In this document: one piece after another, positions 60,394-64,000 of the stretch | Layout of the letters: each line of letters begins with the position of its first letter | How positions within the stretch are numbered: position 1 is the first letter of the stretch | Assembly: GCF_001625215.2 (NCBI RefSeq) | Contig: NC_030385.2 | Span: 427,135-491,134 of the forward strand | Direction: 5' to 3' | Source of the DNA: Daucus carota subsp. sativus | Taxonomy: Eukaryota; Streptophyta; Magnoliopsida; Apiales; Apiaceae | Length of the DNA stretch: 64,000 nucleotides | The notes under the pieces: model-generated | Databases searched by the model: none | What the model saw: only the letters and a program-made list of their open reading frames with translations | What the model was told of the DNA's origin: nothing | Translations under genes and position numbers: made by a program

Positions 60394-61539
60394 GAGAAAA
60401 GTGCACTAGGTGTACCTGCACTTTAATCGTTCCAGCAATTTCAATACTGTACTTCCATATCCTACAGATGAAATACAACACTTTAAAATGTTCAGCAGTT
60501 AGTGTACTCCGTCAAATAATGCCTGATGTTAGATTAAATTGTAATTAACATGCATGGTTAATCAGTTTCTCAACAGCTTTTATATATATACATTATATTT
60601 TAACATTGTATTATCTTTCTTTTACTATTTCTTTTAATTATTCATTAAATTATTTGTGAGATATTCACCCTCATCTCTTTCCTTCACCATATTGCTCACT
60701 AAGCTTCACCTTCAATGGCCATCGCCGGTGGCCACCACCGTCCGGCCAAATTCCGACGACACCCAATGCTTGCATAACCACCATGGCTAGACTCGTAAAT
60801 GCCCGATCTGTACATCCGCCAAGATGATTTTGAGAAACTCGGCCTCTACCCTATTTTGCGGCCAAAATCCGGCGACTTCCCCCTCACTTCTCTCTTTCTT
60901 TTCCTTCGTTCATCCCTTCCTTCTCTCTAGTCTCTCTCCACCCTCGCAACTCTCCATCCTCGTCTCTCCCTCTCTCCAGTTCTCACCACCTCTCTCCCTC
61001 GCTACCGTGTCACCACCGTTGAAGGTGGTGACGTTTCGTTTCTCTGAGCTACACACACAAACGATACCCGTGAATGCATTTTACACAGCCCCCAACAAAA
61101 AACTCTCCTCTCCATTCTTCCTCCGGCGCCACTACAACAGCAGCGAAACCACCTCCGCCGCCGGACATCGCAGCCGTGGCGACGTTTCGCTACTCCGACC
61201 ACCTCCTGTCGTCAACACCCTACGACCCCAACTCACTTCCCCCCTTCAATCCATCAGAAATTAAGCAACTCCCCGAACTCCCAAATTAGTCTGTTTGTTT
61301 CAATTTATAAATTATTAAAAATTTACTCTTTATTTGATGCTTGTGTATTTAAATATATCTTGGAAGCTGGATTTAAGACTGATTACAATTTAAATCTCAC
61401 GCCGTCACACTCTATTTGATGGTAGTACACTAACTGCTGAAAATTTTGAAGTGCGATATTTCATCCGTAGGATATGAAAATATAGTATTAAAAATATGGG
61501 AACGACCAAAATGCAAGTACACATAGTGCAATTTTTTTC
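60394..61539. mobile_element. Mutator-like element with ~165-bp inverted repeats, GC-rich interior
   Basis: 1146 bp. The left arm starts GAGAAAAGTGCACTAGGTGT and the reverse complement of the right arm starts GAAAAAAATTGCACTATGTG. The arms share CATATCCTACrGATGAAATA, TTCAGCAGTTAGTGTACT and further blocks for about 165 bp. The flanks carry TATAAAAC (60386-60393 and 61540-61547), 8 bp exact or 9 with one mismatch. The interior (60715-61290) is C-rich with plant-coding-like composition, in sharp contrast to the AT-rich arms. No transposase. The pattern fits a Pack-MULE carrying captured gene fragments. Confidence 0.82.
60715..61289 (+). pseudogene. C-rich gene-fragment-like interior of the Mutator-like element
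   Basis: Several short frames overlap. One from 60715 reads MAIAGGHHRPAKFRRHPM and stops after about 20 codons. One spans 60824-61264 (146 codons, serine- and leucine-rich) and one 61074-61289 includes AAKPPPPPDIAAVATFRY and ends LPELPN. I cannot tell which, if any, was a real frame, and no family is recognised. Composition alone argues that the DNA came from gene sequence. Confidence 0.35.
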
Positions 61540-61760
61540 TATAAAACAGATGGAGTAATCAGTGACGGTTCTGGTGCGCCTATGACGTTTCTCAAAATGT
61601 TAGCGTTTTGATGTACTACTGTAACGGCAAACACAAAGCTTGTATACAACTCGCCCCTCACATGCATTTAAGAGCTCAACAACCGAACTCCACCAGAATA
61701 TATGACTAGTTGTTCGAGCCTCCTCTCAAAAGTACGGTAGACAAAGACAGCAATGTTGTA

Positions 61761-62982
61761 ACAAGATAATTTAGCAGTCAAGTATACGCGTGAAATACTC
61801 CCTCCCTCCTCTTCCTCGGTTATACATAGAGTGATAGAGGAATGGACTTATGGACGTGACGCTTATAATTTTATACTCTCCCCGTTCGTCTTAATTGTTT
61901 ATACGGTAATTGTTTATACGGGAAGACGGGACTTTGACACGCGTTCTAATACTCTTATAAAATTTAGTTTAATATATTATTTTGAATTTTTTCTTTTCTA
62001 AATAAAAATTTACTATATAAACTTTTATATAGAAACGAAAACTTTTTTTAAAAAATTATGAAATTAAATTTAATATGTGCATTAAAATACGTGTCGGAAT
62101 AATGCAAAAAAAAAATGAAGAAATGAGAGGAAAAAAATACTCCCTCAGGCTCTTAATACTTTCCTTTTCCTTTTAGCCCGTTTGCCAACACACATTTTTG
62201 ATTGTTAATATCTTTAATTTCGTATTAGTATTAAATATAAAAATTTCATTGTATTAAAACACTCATAAATACCAATCCAACAAAATCACTCATGACTATA
62301 TTTTATCTTATAAATTAGACGTAAATTAATAATTTATCTTATATTATATATGAACAGTCCCGATATATCAAACAAGATAATTTAGCAGTCAAGTATACGC
62401 GTGAAATACTCCCTCCCTCCTCTTCCTCGGTTATACATAGAGTGATAGAGGAATGGACTTATGGACGTGACGCTTATAATTTTATACTCTCCCCGTTCGT
62501 CTTAATTGTTTATACGGTAATTGTTTATACGGAAAGACGGGACTTTGACACGCGTTCTAATACTCTTATAAAATTTAGTTTAATATATTATTTTGAATTT
62601 TTTCTTTTCTAAATAAAAATTTACTATATAAACTTTTATATAGAAACGAAAACTTTTTTTAAAAAATTATGAAATTAAATTTAATATGTGCATTAAAATA
62701 CGTGTCGGAATAATGCAAAAAAAAAATGAAGAAATGAGAGGAAAAAAATACTCCCTCAGGCTCTTAATACTTTCCTTTTCCTTTTAGCCCGTTTGCCAAC
62801 ACACATTTTTGATTGTTAATATCTTTAATTTCGTATTAGTATTAAATATAAAAATTTCATTGTATTAAAACACTCATAAATACCAATCCAACAAAATCAC
62901 TCATGACTATATTTTATCTTATAAATTAGACGTAAATTAATAATTTATCTTATATTATATATGAACAGTCCCGATATATCAA
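61761..62982. repeat. 611-bp tandem duplication, two nearly identical copies
   Basis: Copy 1 (61761-62371) and copy 2 (62372-62982) both run from ACAAGATAATTTAGCAGTCA to CAGTCCCGATATATCAA. Every marker I compared is offset by exactly 611 bases, and I noticed a single difference (GGGAAGACGGG against GGAAAGACGGG near 61920 and 62531). Each unit carries Stowaway-like ends (ATACTCCCTCCCTCC, ATACTCTCCCCGTTCGTC, ATACTCCCTCAGGC). No coding sequence. Confidence 0.93.
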
Positions 62983-63508
62983 ACAGGAAAAATAAATAGA
63001 AGGGAGTACTTTATAATTTATTTACAGGGGTCGTTGGATTATGTACAAAATTATGTACCCTAAGCATTTTCAATGATAAAAAGGCAGTTCTGACACGAAT
63101 CTGTATTAGTGATGAATATAAATAGTCAGCCAGTGTCTGTTTCTTCTTAGCTTCGTTTGTCTCAGTAGTCGATACTTTAAAGTTTAGTCGCAAGCAGCGA
63201 CCTTGACTCACCAAGCCTCATTCACAACTCAGCACTCACCCATACAATTTTCCCAAGCTTCCTTGGTCAATCCTGTTAGATCACATATACATACATCTAT
63301 ACGCAGGTATACACACCATGTTAATTATACCAACTAGCTCATACATAGTATAAATGTAATCATCTCTCTCTTTCACTAGAGCTAGCTAGCCCATTACTCC
63401 CACTAATCATCACATAATAAATCATTTTTCCCATTTTATTTATTCATGTTCTTGTCTTTTTTTACATAAACCTTAATTTACCACCACCTTGCTGTATTGT
63501 TTCCCAAA
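62983..63508 (+). promoter_or_regulatory. LOX upstream region
   Basis: About 525 bases before the lipoxygenase ATG. ATGAATATAAATAGTC at about 63112 is a reasonable TATA box, roughly 390 bases from the ATG, which would imply a long leader (CT-rich CTCTCTCTTTCACTAG near 63363). The tandem duplication ends at its left edge. Confidence 0.4.
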
Positions 63509-63899
63509 ATGGCCCTTGTAAGAGAATTCATGGGATCTTCATCTCATGTCCTAGACAGATCTTCCCCGTTCACTACCCCATCATCCAAGATTCTTGGTCT
63601 CAACAAGAATCTTCTTTTCTATCCAAGAACCAACAAAAGATTCTGTGTGAGCTGTCTGGAGAAAGGAGATTCCCAAATCAAGAAAAATGGGAGAACAAGT
63701 CCTATATCAGCTATCAGTGACAAGATGGGGAGAATTGTGCCTGAGAAGCCTGTCAAGTTTAAAGTCAGAGCTGTGGTGACGGTGAGGAACAAGAATAAAG
63801 AAGATTTCAGGGAGACCATCGTGAAGCAATTGGATGCTTTCTCTGAAAAGATCGGAAGAAATGTTGTTCTTGAGCTTATTAGCTCTGATACTGATCCAA
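63509..63899 (+). CDS. Chloroplast 13-lipoxygenase, first exon (partial)
   Basis: 13-lipoxygenases add oxygen to linolenic acid in plastids, the first committed step toward jasmonates and leaf aldehydes. Only exon 1 is in the window: ATG at 63509 (MALVREFMGSSSHVLDRSSP) to the donor at 63900 (CCAA before GTAAGC), 130 codons plus one base. The serine-rich, basic N-terminus is a plausible transit peptide. The start of the PLAT/LH2 domain is visible as KPVKFKVRAVVTVRNKNKED, then KQLDAFSEKIGRNVVLELIS. The catalytic lipoxygenase domain and its iron ligands lie beyond the window. The sequence resembles LOX3/LOX4/LOX6-type 13-LOX, but I cannot choose among them from this exon. Confidence 0.85.
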
Positions 63900-64000
63900 G
63901 TAAGCTTACTTTTCTTTTTCATCTTGTTAATCATGCTTTTCCGTGTGAAGAAGAAAATATGATACAATCCTTGTAAGTTCATAATCTAAAATCTTAAGAT

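Overview
This is 64 kb of plant nuclear DNA, from a flowering plant and most probably a eudicot. The genes have many GT-AG introns, the spacers are AT-rich and full of small transposable elements, and the proteins match plant-only families (JAZ, LAZY, FLU, DUF936, DUF1677, 13-lipoxygenase, CC-type NLR). I cannot name the species from sequence alone. No organellar, bacterial or viral block is visible.

Genes, left to right: a DUF936 protein (+, 533-2383); the ER-Golgi SNARE SEC22 (+, 5280-8808); a SAP plus CCCH zinc-finger protein (+, 10637-13237); FLU, the chloroplast brake on chlorophyll precursor synthesis (+, 14175-16957), tail to tail with a JAZ jasmonate repressor (-, 17313-18388); then about 8 kb of transposon debris; a LAZY/NGR/DRO gravitropism gene (-, 26555-27833); a 13-exon VIT plus VWA protein (-, 29222-34450); proteasome subunit alpha6/PAA1 (+, 39185-44958); a single-exon CC-NBS-LRR gene (+, 46265-49165); a DUF1677 gene (+, 50556-51023); the cullin-RING ligase subunit RBX1 (-, 52239-56884); and the first exon of a plastid 13-lipoxygenase (+, 63509 to beyond the window). 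I rebuilt the spliced models by hand. Every complete model closes in frame; SEC22 (218 aa) and PAA1 (246 aa) come out at the family length.

The spacers and introns hold elements whose ends can be read directly: a MITE inside a TA microsatellite (9136-9548), a TTA-flanked MITE in a FLU intron, a small Helitron (19567-20295), a hAT-type element with an 8-bp target duplication (20986-21502), a solo LTR with a 5-bp duplication (21639-22655), two Mutator-like elements with long inverted repeats and gene-like interiors (23068-24034 and 60394-61539), a TTA-flanked Harbinger-like element in PAA1, a Stowaway element (57255-57562), a five-member GGGCCGTTTG family, and a nearly identical 611-bp tandem duplication (61761-62982).

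Functionally the genes are a mixed housekeeping and regulatory set. Four of them (LOX, RBX1, JAZ, PAA1) fall on the route from jasmonate synthesis through SCF-COI1 to proteasomal JAZ removal, but their linkage is probably chance. I found no convincing new multi-gene system. The most useful unusual points are the gene-like interiors of the two Mutator-like elements, a frame-broken gene remnant near 2.7-3.1 kb, an altered kinase-2 motif in the NLR, a JAZ intron whose retention would give a truncated Jas motif, and a 28-bp duplication that rewrote the DUF1677 C-terminus.
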